Notes: a model not told the origin generated them from the letters alone. Positions 1 through 7,153 are shown, numbered from the stretch's first letter. The stretch is DNA of 17,389 nucleotides from JADHLJ01 sp038118725 (GCA_038118725.1 JAYOIK010000090.1:1-17389), one strand, 5' to 3'. Program-made: numbers and translations.

Positions 1-2
1 CG

Positions 3-1019
3 GGCAAACCCCGCATATTGAAGGAAGATGGCGCGGTACTGCTCAAGTTTGACCGCGGCCTAGCGGCGGGCGATCGTCTGTATGAGTTGATAATCTCGCC
101 GATTGATCCGTCTACTGGTTTGACGTATGGCGCCAACCCAGAAGGCGTCAACACCACCGCGAAAGCCATCGCGGGAGTTACGAATCCAAACTGGCCGAAG
201 GACAAGTATTGGGTGTTTTCGCTTGTGCCGGGCGAGTACGCCATTTCCAGGATTCGGGTGCTACCGAAAACCAATTCGACGCCAAACCATAGTGGGGCTT
301 TTATGAATACCCCGGTCCCTCAAGGCACCGGCGTCGCTGCGGTTGCTGTTTTAGGTATCGCGCTGGTCGTGCTCGGTGGCATGGCGATCGCGGAAGCCGT
401 GGAAGACAGCAACCGAAGCGACGAGGATCGGATCAAAAACCCGAAGGGGACCGTTTTGTTTGTCGACTCCGACTCGGAAAAACGACCGGTTCCAAAGTTT
501 AGAGTCAAAGCTGGGCAGGTGACCTATCTGGGAAATGTCACGATCCAAAAGGAAAAAAGCATCGTCGACGTAAGTGACGAGGAACCACCAAGGGCTTCAA
601 ACGAGAATGTGGAAGCTTCGCTTAGTAAAGCCGTCCAAGATAGAGTCCATGTGGCCTACGGATCGACGCCGACGGAAGCCAAGAACTATCTGCGGAAAGT
701 TGGGCTTGGGGCCGCGCCGATGCGGGAAGTTCATCTCCCCGCTTTAGCACAGGACAATATTAACCTCCTGGTCTATCGAACCGACCAAGACCCAGACGAC
801 GTTGACACTTCACCCCCGGCGGCCCCCGGCGCGGTGCGAATACCCACCTCGGGGGAAGATCTGAAACCCATCAAGGTGACAACCACGCCGTTTCCGCCAA
901 AGAGTGCGCAACCTCTCCCGAAGAACACCGAAACGGATGGACGCGAGCTGATGCGCCAATTCCTCGCCGGCGAGATTAGCAAGGCGGAATACGACCGCTG
1001 GCGCGCTGCCTTGCGCTGA
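3..1019 (+). CDS. Hypothetical membrane-anchored protein with SHOCT-like C-terminus, 5' partial
   Basis: I do not recognise this gene. The frame is open to the left edge, and the first in-frame start-like codon (TTG at 18) has no ribosome binding site, so the true start is probably upstream. Counting from that TTG, residues 68-80 contain a PGEYAISRI segment, and around 163-175 a similar aGqvtYLGNV segment; both resemble the beta-sandwich repeats of DUF2846-like cell-envelope proteins. One hydrophobic helix lies at about 104-127. A long Pro/Thr-rich linker follows, and the last 25 residues (ELMRQFLAGEISKAEYDRW) look like a SHOCT-type short C-terminal motif, often found at the ends of membrane or envelope proteins. 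The DNA is visibly less GC-rich than the neighbours, with many AAA, GAA and TTT codons, which suggests horizontal acquisition or a different selection regime. It converges on the aldo/keto reductase with only 9 bp between the stops. Function unknown. Confidence 0.75.
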   Translation, partial: GKPRILKEDGAVLLKFDRGLAAGDRLYELIISPIDPSTGLTYGANPEGVNTTAKAIAGVTNPNWPKDKYWVFSLVPGEYAISRIRVLPKTNSTPNHSGAFMNTPVPQGTGVAAVAVLGIALVVLGGMAIAEAVEDSNRSDEDRIKNPKGTVLFVDSDSEKRPVPKFRVKAGQVTYLGNVTIQKEKSIVDVSDEEPPRASNENVEASLSKAVQDRVHVAYGSTPTEAKNYLRKVGLGAAPMREVHLPALAQDNINLLVYRTDQDPDDVDTSPPAAPGAVRIPTSGEDLKPIKVTTTPFPPKSAQPLPKNTETDGRELMRQFLAGEISKAEYDRWRAALR

Positions 1020-1028
1020 CCCTCCGCC

Positions 1029-1970
1029 TTACTTCGCCGTGATCGCGTCCACCTCGGCGATTTCCTCGGCGGTCAGCTTCCAGCCCGCCGCCGCGACATT
1101 GGCGTCGATCTGTTCCGGCCTGGTGGCGCCTGCGATGATGCTGGCGGTGGTCGGGCGGGCCGCCATCCAGCTGAAGGCAAGTTCCAGGAGCGTGTGACCG
1201 CGCGCGCCAGCGAAGGCCTCGAGCTTGTCGACGATGTCGAAATTCTGCTCGGTCACATAAGTCCGGTTGGCGAATTTCGGCATGTCGGTCAGCCGCGCCC
1301 CCTCGGGCATGGCGTCGCGCTTGTACTTGCCGGTGAGCAGGCCGCTGGCGAGCGGGAAATACGGCAGCAGGCCACAGCCATGTGCCGCCATCGCCGGAAG
1401 CAGCTCGGTCTCGACCGCGCGATTCAGCAGGTTGTACTCGTCCTGACAGGAGACAAACCGCGAGAGGCCGCCGGTCTTGGAGATCCACTGCGAATCCACC
1501 ACCTGCCAGGCCGGCAGGTTCGAGCAGCCGATGTAGCGGACCTTGCCTTGGGTGACCAGATCGTCCATCGCCCGCAAGGTCTCGTCCAGCGGGGTGAGCG
1601 GGTCCGGCTGATGCAGCTGATAAAGATCGATCCAGTCGGTCTTGAGCCGCCGCAGGGAATCCTCCACCGCCGCCATGATATAGCGCCGGGAGCCGCCGAT
1701 CTTGGTGCCGTCGTCGCTCATCGCCATGCCGAATTTGCTGGCCAGCACGATATCCTTGCGCCGGTCGCCCAACACCTCGCCGAGCTGGGTCTCCGAGCCG
1801 CCGCGGGCGCCGTACATGTCGGCGGTATCGAACAGCGTGATGCCCTTCTCGATCGCCCGGTCGACAACAGCGCGGGTCTGGTCCACGTCGAGACGCATGC
1901 CGAAATTGTTGCAACCGAGGCCGACCACCGATACCCGCAGCCCCGAGGTTCCGAGATTCCGAATTTCCAT
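1029..1970 (-). CDS. Aldo/keto reductase
   Basis: NAD(P)H-dependent aldo/keto reductase, a cytoplasmic (alpha/beta)8 barrel that reduces aldehydes or ketones; the substrate cannot be read from sequence. The catalytic tetrad is complete: D48 and Y53 in FDTADMY, K79 in VLASKFG, and H120 in LYQLHQPD. The C-terminal phosphate-binding element is present (SIIAGATRPEQIDANVAA). I start it at ATG 1970 (MEIRNLGTSG, 313 aa) because GGAGA sits 7 nt upstream and the family normally begins M-x-x-R-x-L-G. An ATG 21 nt further upstream (1991) has no good ribosome binding site. It is divergent from the MarR/HlyD pair across about 230 bp, and it could be part of the same MarR response; that link is inference from context. 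The barrel type resembles the YajO/Tas-like general stress reductases rather than the sugar reductases. Confidence 0.93.
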   Translation of the reverse strand: MEIRNLGTSGLRVSVVGLGCNNFGMRLDVDQTRAVVDRAIEKGITLFDTADMYGARGGSETQLGEVLGDRRKDIVLASKFGMAMSDDGTKIGGSRRYIMAAVEDSLRRLKTDWIDLYQLHQPDPLTPLDETLRAMDDLVTQGKVRYIGCSNLPAWQVVDSQWISKTGGLSRFVSCQDEYNLLNRAVETELLPAMAAHGCGLLPYFPLASGLLTGKYKRDAMPEGARLTDMPKFANRTYVTEQNFDIVDKLEAFAGARGHTLLELAFSWMAARPTTASIIAGATRPEQIDANVAAAGWKLTAEEIAEVDAITAK

Positions 1971-2151
1971 GACAGCGTCTCCAGTTTTCATGCCGCGGGT
2001 CTTGCCGCTTCGTTACCCGAGGGATATCCCAACCGCCGGGTGAATGACATCCAATTCATCCGTCGGCGCGTATTGAACCCGCATGGTGCTGAAACCCGAC
2101 GCGAAGAGCCACCACTCGGTCCCGGTAATCACATTCACGATCTCGTAAGCC

Positions 2152-2187
2152 TGGCAATCTTATCCTTGGCAAAAGTAAGCATGGCAA
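2152..2187. repeat. Three TGGCAA direct repeats at exact 15-bp spacing
   Basis: TGGCAA occurs at 2152-2157, 2167-2172 and 2182-2187. The first and third copies also share GTAAGC just upstream. The spacing places boxes 1 and 3 about three helical turns apart on one face, with box 2 on the opposite face. The boxes overlap the predicted -35 elements of both divergent promoters, so they are plausible operator half-sites. MarR proteins usually bind inverted repeats, so a direct-repeat operator would be unusual. Confidence 0.6.
2159..2187 (-). promoter_or_regulatory. Predicted divergent promoter towards the aldo/keto reductase
   Basis: Read on the minus strand: TTGCCA (complement of 2182-2187), a 17-bp spacer, then GATAAG (complement of 2159-2164, four of six matches to TATAAT). 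It overlaps the plus-strand promoter almost completely, so one regulator bound here could control both directions. The reductase would then have a 5' leader of roughly 180 nt. The -10 match is only moderate. Confidence 0.35.
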
Positions 2188-2194
2188 CTATATC
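2166..2194 (+). promoter_or_regulatory. Predicted sigma70-type promoter of marR-hlyD, possibly giving a leaderless mRNA
   Basis: TTGGCA at 2166-2171, a 17-bp spacer, then TATATC at 2189-2194. A start site 7 nt downstream of the -10 would fall on the ATG at 2201. No Shine-Dalgarno sequence precedes that ATG at a workable distance. Together these suggest a leaderless or near-leaderless transcript. Confidence 0.5.
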
Positions 2195-2200
2195 TCGGAC

Positions 2201-2692
2201 ATGGATCGAGAAGACCTGGACCGGAATTTCGGCTTCCTGCTGCACGACGTGGCCCGCCTGATGCGGACCGTGTTCGATCGGCGTGGGCGCGAGCTTGGGC
2301 TGACCCGCTCTCAGTGGTGGGTGCTGACCATGCTCTATGCCAAGGAAGGCGTGACCCAGTCCGAACTCGCCGACTTCATGGAGCTTGAGAAAGCCACGCT
2401 CGGGCGATTGCTTGACCGGCTCGAGGAAAAGGAATGGGTGGAACGGCGGCCCGACACGCTTGATCGCCGGGTCAATCGGCTTTACCTCACGGACAAGGTT
2501 CAGGAGGTCATGCGGGCGCTTCGCAACACGGCGGCGGAGGTGCGCAAGGACGCGCTGGGTGATCTCGGTGATATGGAACGTGAACGGTTCATCGACACAC
2601 TGTTAAAGATTAAAACCAACCTGCTGAGCCTCGATGACTCACGCCCGGAGATCCCGGCGCGCGAGGCCCTCGTGGCGGCGGCGGATGATTGA
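2201..2692 (+). CDS. MarR family transcriptional regulator
   Basis: A 163-residue winged-helix regulator of the MarR family, acting as a dimer that is usually released from DNA by a small phenolic or xenobiotic ligand. The N-terminal dimerisation helix (FGFLLHDVARLMRTVFDRRG) is followed by the winged-helix domain: SQWWVLTMLYAKEGVTQSEL, then the recognition region around ELEKATLGRLLDRLEEKEWV, and the wing ERRPDTLDRRVNRLYLT with the family-typical D-x-R-x-x-x-x-x-L-T pattern. The C-terminal helices complete the dimer interface. The length is normal for the family. Its stop is followed after 11 nt by the start of the HlyD-type gene, an EmrR-EmrA-like order. The start is fixed by the homology and by the promoter placed immediately upstream. 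It probably autoregulates through the TGGCAA boxes; that is inference. Confidence 0.93.
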   Translation: MDREDLDRNFGFLLHDVARLMRTVFDRRGRELGLTRSQWWVLTMLYAKEGVTQSELADFMELEKATLGRLLDRLEEKEWVERRPDTLDRRVNRLYLTDKVQEVMRALRNTAAEVRKDALGDLGDMERERFIDTLLKIKTNLLSLDDSRPEIPAREALVAAADD

Positions 2693-2703
2693 GGCCACCG
2701 ACT

Positions 2704-3858
2704 ATGAGCGATAACGAGAACCAGCAAGCACAAGAGGCTCCCGCGGCGGCGACCACCCCGCCTCCGGTGCCGACGCGACCCCGACGGCGTTGGGGCCGGA
2801 TGTTGCTGCGTCTGATCCTGCTGATTGTGATTCCGGTCGCCGCGATTATCGGCGGTGGCATTTGGTACGAGGCGACGGGACGCTATGTGAGCACCGAAAA
2901 CGCCTATGTGAAGTCGCACGTGATCGCCGTCAGCCCGAATATCGACGGGCGGGTCACCAACGTTTTCGTGGAAGAGAACCAGAGGGTGAAATCCGGCGAC
3001 CTGCTCTTCAAGCTCGACCCGGAGCCGTATTGGATGATGGTACGGATGTCCGACGCCAAGCGGGAGACGGCGCGGCAGGAAATTGAATCAACCCGCGCCG
3101 AATATCATCAGATCATCGCCGAGATCGAGAAGGCCAAGGCGGACGTCAGATACTACGAAAACGAAGCCAATCGTCAGCGCAAGCTGGCCAACAAGGCGAT
3201 CACCACCCGAACCAAGCTCGACGAGGCGGAATTCAACCTGACCTCGGCCAAGCAGGATGTCGCGACCTTGCGCCAGAAGATCCGGACCGTCGTCGCGCGG
3301 CTGGGCGGTGACCCGAAACGCGATGTCGAACTCCACCCCGACTATCTGGCCGCCGAGACAGAGAAAGCCATGGCGGAAATGAATCTCGGCTATACGGAAA
3401 TCCGCGCGCCGATTGACGGCGTGGTTACCAGGCTGAAACTGGAAGCCGGCGAGTGGGTCGAGGAGGGCGAGCCGGCCTTCGGCATCATCGCCGTCGACAC
3501 CACCTGGATCGAGGCGAACCTGAAGGAAACACAGCTGACCCATGTTCGCGAGGGCCAGGATGTCTCGGTCGAGATCGACGCCTATCCGGACGTGGTCTGG
3601 AACGCCAAGGTGGCGTCGATCAGCCCGGCCACCGGCGCGGAGTTTTCGGTTCTGCCGCCCCAGAACGCCTCCGGCAACTGGGTCAAGGTGGTTCAGCGCC
3701 TGCCAGTGCGGATCGCGATCGAGTACTCGCCGGACAAGCCCCCGCTGCGCGCCGGCATGACCGCCACGGTGACCGTCGACACCCATCACAAGCGCGAGCT
3801 GTGGAGCACGGTGAAGAAGGCGATCGCCGAGTTCCGGGGCGAGAAGGAAAGCCAGTAG
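2704..3858 (+). CDS. HlyD/EmrA-type membrane fusion (periplasmic adaptor) protein
   Basis: A 384-aa periplasmic adaptor that would link an inner-membrane exporter to an outer-membrane channel. A short Pro-rich cytoplasmic N-terminus is followed by a membrane anchor at about 33-55. Next come the two biotinyl-lipoyl half-motifs (around VSPNIDGRVTNVFVEENQ and EIRAPIDGVVTRLKLEAGEW), separated by a long helical hairpin rich in Glu, Lys and Ala (about 105-210). A beta-barrel domain (IEANLKETQLTHVREGQDV) and the typical ending GMTATVTVDT complete it. I start it at ATG 2704, with GAGG 9 nt upstream. It is coupled to marR as in emrRAB, but the EmrB-type MFS pump and a TolC channel are both absent: the next gene is convergent. 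It must therefore pair with a transporter encoded elsewhere, or act with an unrecognised partner. Confidence 0.92.
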   Translation: MSDNENQQAQEAPAAATTPPPVPTRPRRRWGRMLLRLILLIVIPVAAIIGGGIWYEATGRYVSTENAYVKSHVIAVSPNIDGRVTNVFVEENQRVKSGDLLFKLDPEPYWMMVRMSDAKRETARQEIESTRAEYHQIIAEIEKAKADVRYYENEANRQRKLANKAITTRTKLDEAEFNLTSAKQDVATLRQKIRTVVARLGGDPKRDVELHPDYLAAETEKAMAEMNLGYTEIRAPIDGVVTRLKLEAGEWVEEGEPAFGIIAVDTTWIEANLKETQLTHVREGQDVSVEIDAYPDVVWNAKVASISPATGAEFSVLPPQNASGNWVKVVQRLPVRIAIEYSPDKPPLRAGMTATVTVDTHHKRELWSTVKKAIAEFRGEKESQ

Positions 3859-3869
3859 GCAATGCCGTC

Positions 3870-3896
3870 ACCGCGCGGTTAGTTGCGTCGCGCGGT
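3870..3896. terminator. Inverted repeat between convergent genes, candidate bidirectional terminator
   Basis: A perfect 8-bp inverted repeat (ACCGCGCG at 3870-3877, CGCGCGGT at 3889-3896) with an 11-nt loop lies where the HlyD gene and the small membrane protein gene meet. It includes the last codons of the minus-strand gene. There is no T-run on either side, so intrinsic termination is not certain. Confidence 0.4.
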
Positions 3897-4259
3897 ACCC
3901 GTGAGATCGGCGAACTTGTTCATCGTCTTCCTGAAGCGTGAGGTGCCGTCGGTGGTGTGGTGACAGTACCAGGGCCAACCGCCATGCAGGACCTTCATCG
4001 CCTCCTCGTCGATCTGCCGCGGGAACACGCTCTCGCCCGGGCTCTCCCGGTTGTCCGATGCCTGGCTCGGCGCGTGGGTGGTCCGGTATAGCGCCCGATA
4101 GCCCGCGGCCGCGCAGAGCCCTAGCATCAGGACCGCGAGGAACACCGTAATCGACCATGCCGCCCATAGTGCCAGGGGCGTAACCAGCATGATCACACCC
4201 GGGAGGATCATTAATCCCTGGGTCCATCGCCTGGGGAATAGAGTCGGTGAAAAGGACAT
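3879..4259 (-). CDS. Small two-helix membrane protein, hypothetical
   Basis: A 126-aa protein that I cannot assign to a named family. Two hydrophobic helices lie at about 13-33 (TQGLMILPGVIMLVTPLALW) and 36-56 (ITVFLAVLMLGLCAAAGYRA). They are followed by a soluble tail of about 65 residues with a WPWYCHH cluster (Trp, Cys, His) and a basic end (FRKTMNKFADLTGTARRN). The start at 4259 is supported by AGGGAG about 8 nt upstream. The gene follows the XRE regulator in the same direction, after about 120 bp, and is probably the last gene of the MBL, nitroreductase, XRE group. The WPWYCHH cluster could bind metal, but nothing shows this. Confidence 0.7.
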   Translation of the reverse strand: MSFSPTLFPRRWTQGLMILPGVIMLVTPLALWAAWSITVFLAVLMLGLCAAAGYRALYRTTHAPSQASDNRESPGESVFPRQIDEEAMKVLHGGWPWYCHHTTDGTSRFRKTMNKFADLTGTARRN

Positions 4260-4378
4260 CGCGGTTTCTCCCTCGCGCCCTGCCGGACAGGATCACCGAT
4301 GATTGTCGAAGGCCGGCCGGTTCGCCGTAATTACCTCGGCGGTAAGAGGCGGTGTTAAATCGTGGCCGCGCGAGGCCT

Positions 4379-5172
4379 TCAGGCCTGATTTCCGCCGAGG
4401 CCATCCACCAACCGCGCGGTCTCGGCATCGGCGGAAAAAAGCTTTCGATCTTGACCGCGGTCGGGTTGTCCGCGAAAGGCAAGGGAAAGGTCGTGAAGGC
4501 GGTGTGGAAAGCGAGACTGACATTGTCGCGGATCAGCCTGCGGGTCAGGACCGGGGCCAGCATCCCTGTCCGCGCGGTCCCCTTGGCAAGCGCCTCGGCG
4601 ACACCGGGATAGTCGAGGATCTCGTCCCGTAGACCGACAAGCGTGGAACTGGGCTTCGCGGCGGCCATCTCGATCTCTCGCACGAACGGAACCACATAGC
4701 GCGCCCAATCGGGCATGAACCGCCGCAAACCGTCCGGGTGACAGAGAACATGCATGGCATTGTCGGCGATATCCGGGGGCAGGCGATAGGCCTCGCGAAA
4801 CCCGGCGAAAATGTCGACGTCGATCCGGTTGCGCATCCGAATGTTCCAGCCCTCGTCAATCACCAGGGCTGGAAACGATGTCTGGCGCGCCATGACGAAG
4901 TCCAGGATCCGCTCAAGCGCCTCGAACGCCCCGGCGCTCGCGCCATCCATGGGGTAAACCGGCGCGTAACCGGCGGCAAGCAGGCAGACGTTGCGCTCCG
5001 TCGGCGGAATATCGAGGGCCTCGGCCAAACGCTCCACCATGCCGCGGCTCGGCAGCGACCGACCGGTCTCGAGAAAGGAAAGATGCCGGCTCGATATCCC
5101 CGCGTCGCCGGCCAGCGCGAGTTGGCTAAGCCCCCTATGCCCCGCCAAGGCCTCGGTCAGGCATCGAAGCAC
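4379..5172 (-). CDS. XRE family regulator with MmyB-like ligand-binding domain; apparent frameshift
   Basis: Helix-turn-helix transcription factor with a C-terminal MmyB-like (PAS-related) sensory domain. The HTH spans about residues 14-53 (GLSQLALAGDAGISSRHLSF, then ETGR). The motif RNVCLLAAGYAPVYP and the segment PALVIDEGWNIRMRNR mark the family. The reading frame breaks in a run of six T on the coding strand (plus-strand A 4435-4440), after ...VKIESFF. One extra T there restores a family-like ending, SADAETARLVDGLGGNQA, with a stop at 4379 and a product of about 264 aa, which is the normal size. Without the shift, translation would run on to about 3868 through the next gene in the wrong frame, giving 434 aa of low-complexity tail. 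The GTG start at 5172 is a best guess: the ribosome binding site is poorly spaced. It probably regulates its own cluster and perhaps the divergent FAD oxidoreductase. Confidence 0.85.
4435..4440 (-). other. Homopolymer frameshift site in the XRE gene
   Basis: Six A on the plus strand (six T in the coding strand) where the coding frame changes by -1. The upstream frame encodes ...KIESFF and the downstream family-like ending is in the neighbouring frame. A sequencing indel, a real inactivating mutation, polymerase slippage or programmed -1 frameshifting on a U-run could each explain it. Confidence 0.75.
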
Positions 5173-5245
5173 GACTCCATCGGAGCCGGGGTGACACTGG
5201 CGAAGAAGGCTTGGCGTTGTGCCGCCGATTCTTGATCTTCCAAAT

Positions 5246-6085
5246 CTACTTCAGCGGAAAACCCATCGCCCTGAGGGTGCCGGCGAGACGTTCGCGTCCA
5301 TTCATGGACTTGAGCGGGCCCAGCCGGTCGAGAACCCGCTTGCTCCAGGAGACCGCGCCCATTCCCTGGCGTTCCGAGAAGTCCGTCATTACCTGGTCAT
5401 AGGCGGCGCGCAGGGCCGGCTCCTCCGGGGTGCCGTAGGTTTCGGAGAACACCACCGCCGGCTGCGGCAGGCGTGGTTTCACCTCGTTCTCGACATCCGG
5501 GGCGGCGTAACCAACACAGAGGCCGAATACCGCCATCGTCTGATCTGGCAGACCGAGCAGCTCGCGCACGCGGATCGGATCGTTGCGCATGGCGCCGATA
5601 TAGACCGTCGAGAGGCCCAGGCTTTCCGCCGCCACCACCGCGTTCTGCGCCGCCAATGCCGCGTCGACGGCGGCGACCAGGAAGGTTTCGAAATGCGGCG
5701 GCGCCTCCAGGGTGACGTTTACCGCGTCGCCCAGGCGCTGGTTGCGCGAGAGATCGGCGACCCAAACCATATAGAGCGGGCATTGCTCGATATGGTTCTG
5801 ACCGCCGGCGATGGTCGCCAGTTCCGCCTTGGTCGCGGGGTCGCGGACCACGACGGCGGACCAGAGCTGCAGGTTGGAACTGGACGCCGCCGACTGCGCC
5901 GCCGCGATCAGGGTTTCCACCGTCCCCTCGGGCACCGGGTCGGACCGATAGCCGCGGATCGAGCGGTGCGAGAGCAGCAGATCCAGATGCGCGTTCCAGG
6001 GGCCGACGGCGGGGATCGCGTCCGGGCCATAGCGGCGTTCCAGCGCCTCGGTCTTCGGGGCGATGGCGGGCGTGGCGATGTTCAT
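5246..6085 (-). CDS. NfsA-like NAD(P)H-dependent nitroreductase (FMN oxidoreductase)
   Basis: A 279-aa cytoplasmic flavoprotein of the nitroreductase superfamily, using FMN and NAD(P)H to reduce nitro groups, quinones, flavins or related acceptors. The FMN-binding start HRSIRGYRSDPVPEGTVETL (about 40-59) and AAQSAASSSNLQLWSAVVV (about 62-80) are diagnostic. The central AAQNAVVAAESLGLSTVYIG and the domain's glycine-rich GLCVGYAAP follow. The C-terminal extension ending in WSKRVLDRLGPLKSMNGRER and a final GFPLK is typical of the NfsA/FRP subgroup. It starts 31 nt downstream of the MBL-fold hydrolase stop and ends 73 nt before the XRE start, so the three are probably co-transcribed. A ligand-sensing XRE regulator next to a nitroreductase fits an inducible detoxification or catabolic unit; the compound is unknown. 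Confidence 0.92.
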   Translation of the reverse strand: MNIATPAIAPKTEALERRYGPDAIPAVGPWNAHLDLLLSHRSIRGYRSDPVPEGTVETLIAAAQSAASSSNLQLWSAVVVRDPATKAELATIAGGQNHIEQCPLYMVWVADLSRNQRLGDAVNVTLEAPPHFETFLVAAVDAALAAQNAVVAAESLGLSTVYIGAMRNDPIRVRELLGLPDQTMAVFGLCVGYAAPDVENEVKPRLPQPAVVFSETYGTPEEPALRAAYDQVMTDFSERQGMGAVSWSKRVLDRLGPLKSMNGRERLAGTLRAMGFPLK

Positions 6086-6116
6086 GATCGTTATCCGGTC
6101 GATTTAAGTGGAAGCC

Positions 6117-6992
6117 TCAGGCGGTGAAGTTCCAGGCCTCGGGGATCATCCGATAGCCGTCGCCGTCGCGCGCCATATGCGCGAAACCGGGGAAGTGCAG
6201 ATGCATTCCCGCGACCAGCAGCCTGTCGGCCACGGCCATGTCGAAGGCGCGGCGGCGGGTCGCGATCGCGGCTTCCTGGTCGGTATCGAAGGCCATGGTA
6301 ACCTCGGGCCGGCGCGTTTGGATATCGGGCACGTGACAGATATCGCCCCAGATCAGCAGGGCCTCGCCGCCGGACTCCACGAGATAGCCGGTATGGCCCG
6401 GCGTGTGTCCGTTGAGCGGTACGGCGGTAACCTGGGGAAACACCTCGCCCTTGGCGGTCTTGCGGCGGTCCTGATACGGCGCGATCTGGCGGCGCGCCTC
6501 GTCGAAATAGCGGGTCTGCTGACTGTCCGGCGCGCGCGACTTGGCGCCGTCGTCGTGCCAGTGAGTGACGTCCACCTCGTCGACCACGATCTCGGCCTCG
6601 GGGAACAGGCGCTTGCCGTCCGCGTCGGTCAGGCCGTTGGAATGATCCGGGTGCATATGGGTCAACAAGACGGTGTCGACATCCTTGTCGGCGACACCGA
6701 CGGAGCTCATCAGGCCGGGCAGCTTGCCAAGGGTCGGCCCCATGGTCTCGCCCGAGCCGGTATCGACCACGGCGGTGCGTCCGCCGACCTGGATCATGAA
6801 GCAATTGACCGAGATGCGCGGCGGCGAAGGCTTGAAACTGTCTTTCAGGATGGCCTCGGCGTCGGCCTCCTCGATCCCGCGCAGCGCGGCGAAGGGCGCG
6901 TCGATATAGCCGTCGGAAATCGCGGTGACCAGAACCTCGCCGATGCGGCGGCGATAGAGACCGGGAACTTGGGCGTCTTGTTGATCGCTCAT
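6117..6992 (-). CDS. MBL-fold metallohydrolase (lactonase-like)
   Basis: A 291-aa metallo-beta-lactamase-fold hydrolase without a signal peptide, so probably cytoplasmic. The dinuclear metal site is complete: H112, H114, D116 and H117 in THMHPDH; H200 in GHTPGH; D217 in IWGDICH; and H264 or H266 in GMHLHFPG. The N-terminal FKPSPPRISVNCFMIQ segment and GHTPGHTGYL are typical of the AHL-lactonase/AidC/MPH-like branch, which hydrolyses lactones, organophosphates or similar esters. The actual substrate cannot be read from sequence. The start at 6992 is supported by AAGGTG 4-5 nt upstream. It is the first gene of the minus-strand group MBL, nitroreductase, XRE, membrane protein, and is divergent from the FAD oxidoreductase across 161 bp. 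Confidence 0.92.
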   Translation of the reverse strand: MSDQQDAQVPGLYRRRIGEVLVTAISDGYIDAPFAALRGIEEADAEAILKDSFKPSPPRISVNCFMIQVGGRTAVVDTGSGETMGPTLGKLPGLMSSVGVADKDVDTVLLTHMHPDHSNGLTDADGKRLFPEAEIVVDEVDVTHWHDDGAKSRAPDSQQTRYFDEARRQIAPYQDRRKTAKGEVFPQVTAVPLNGHTPGHTGYLVESGGEALLIWGDICHVPDIQTRRPEVTMAFDTDQEAAIATRRRAFDMAVADRLLVAGMHLHFPGFAHMARDGDGYRMIPEAWNFTA

Positions 6993-7042
6993 TGGGCACC
7001 TTCACGGATGGGACAATCGCTGGGAACCAGGATCCTTAAAAC

Positions 7043-7061
7043 GAAGATCGCATGAATCTTC
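7043..7061. promoter_or_regulatory. Inverted repeat in divergent promoter region, candidate operator
   Basis: GAAGAT (7043-7048) and ATCTTC (7056-7061) form a perfect 6-bp inverted repeat with a 7-nt spacer, in the 161-bp gap between the divergent MBL-fold and FAD oxidoreductase genes. The size and symmetry fit a dimeric HTH regulator; the XRE protein encoded three genes away is the obvious candidate. I found no convincing -35/-10 pair in this gap. Confidence 0.4.
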
Positions 7062-7153
7062 CCCCGCGTGTATCACGGTAGCGGTAACATTCACGACCGG
7101 CGCGGTCCCTGGACAAGGCATGTTCGGGCGGCGGGAGACTCCGAGGGAGCGGC

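Noticed and set aside
976..1914. Long minus-strand open frame overlapping the aldo/keto reductase
   Set aside because: Arg/Gly/Pro-rich composition with no domain, and it lies in a different frame over a gene with a complete catalytic tetrad; a high-GC shadow.
3868..4378. Continuation of the XRE reading frame to a 434-aa product
   Set aside because: The tail after the six-T run is low-complexity and overlaps the small membrane protein gene in the wrong frame; the neighbouring frame gives the family-like ending.
6091..7005. Minus-strand open frame alternative to the MBL-fold hydrolase
   Set aside because: Arg-rich shadow in the neighbouring frame; the frame at 6117-6992 carries the full HxHxDH metal site.
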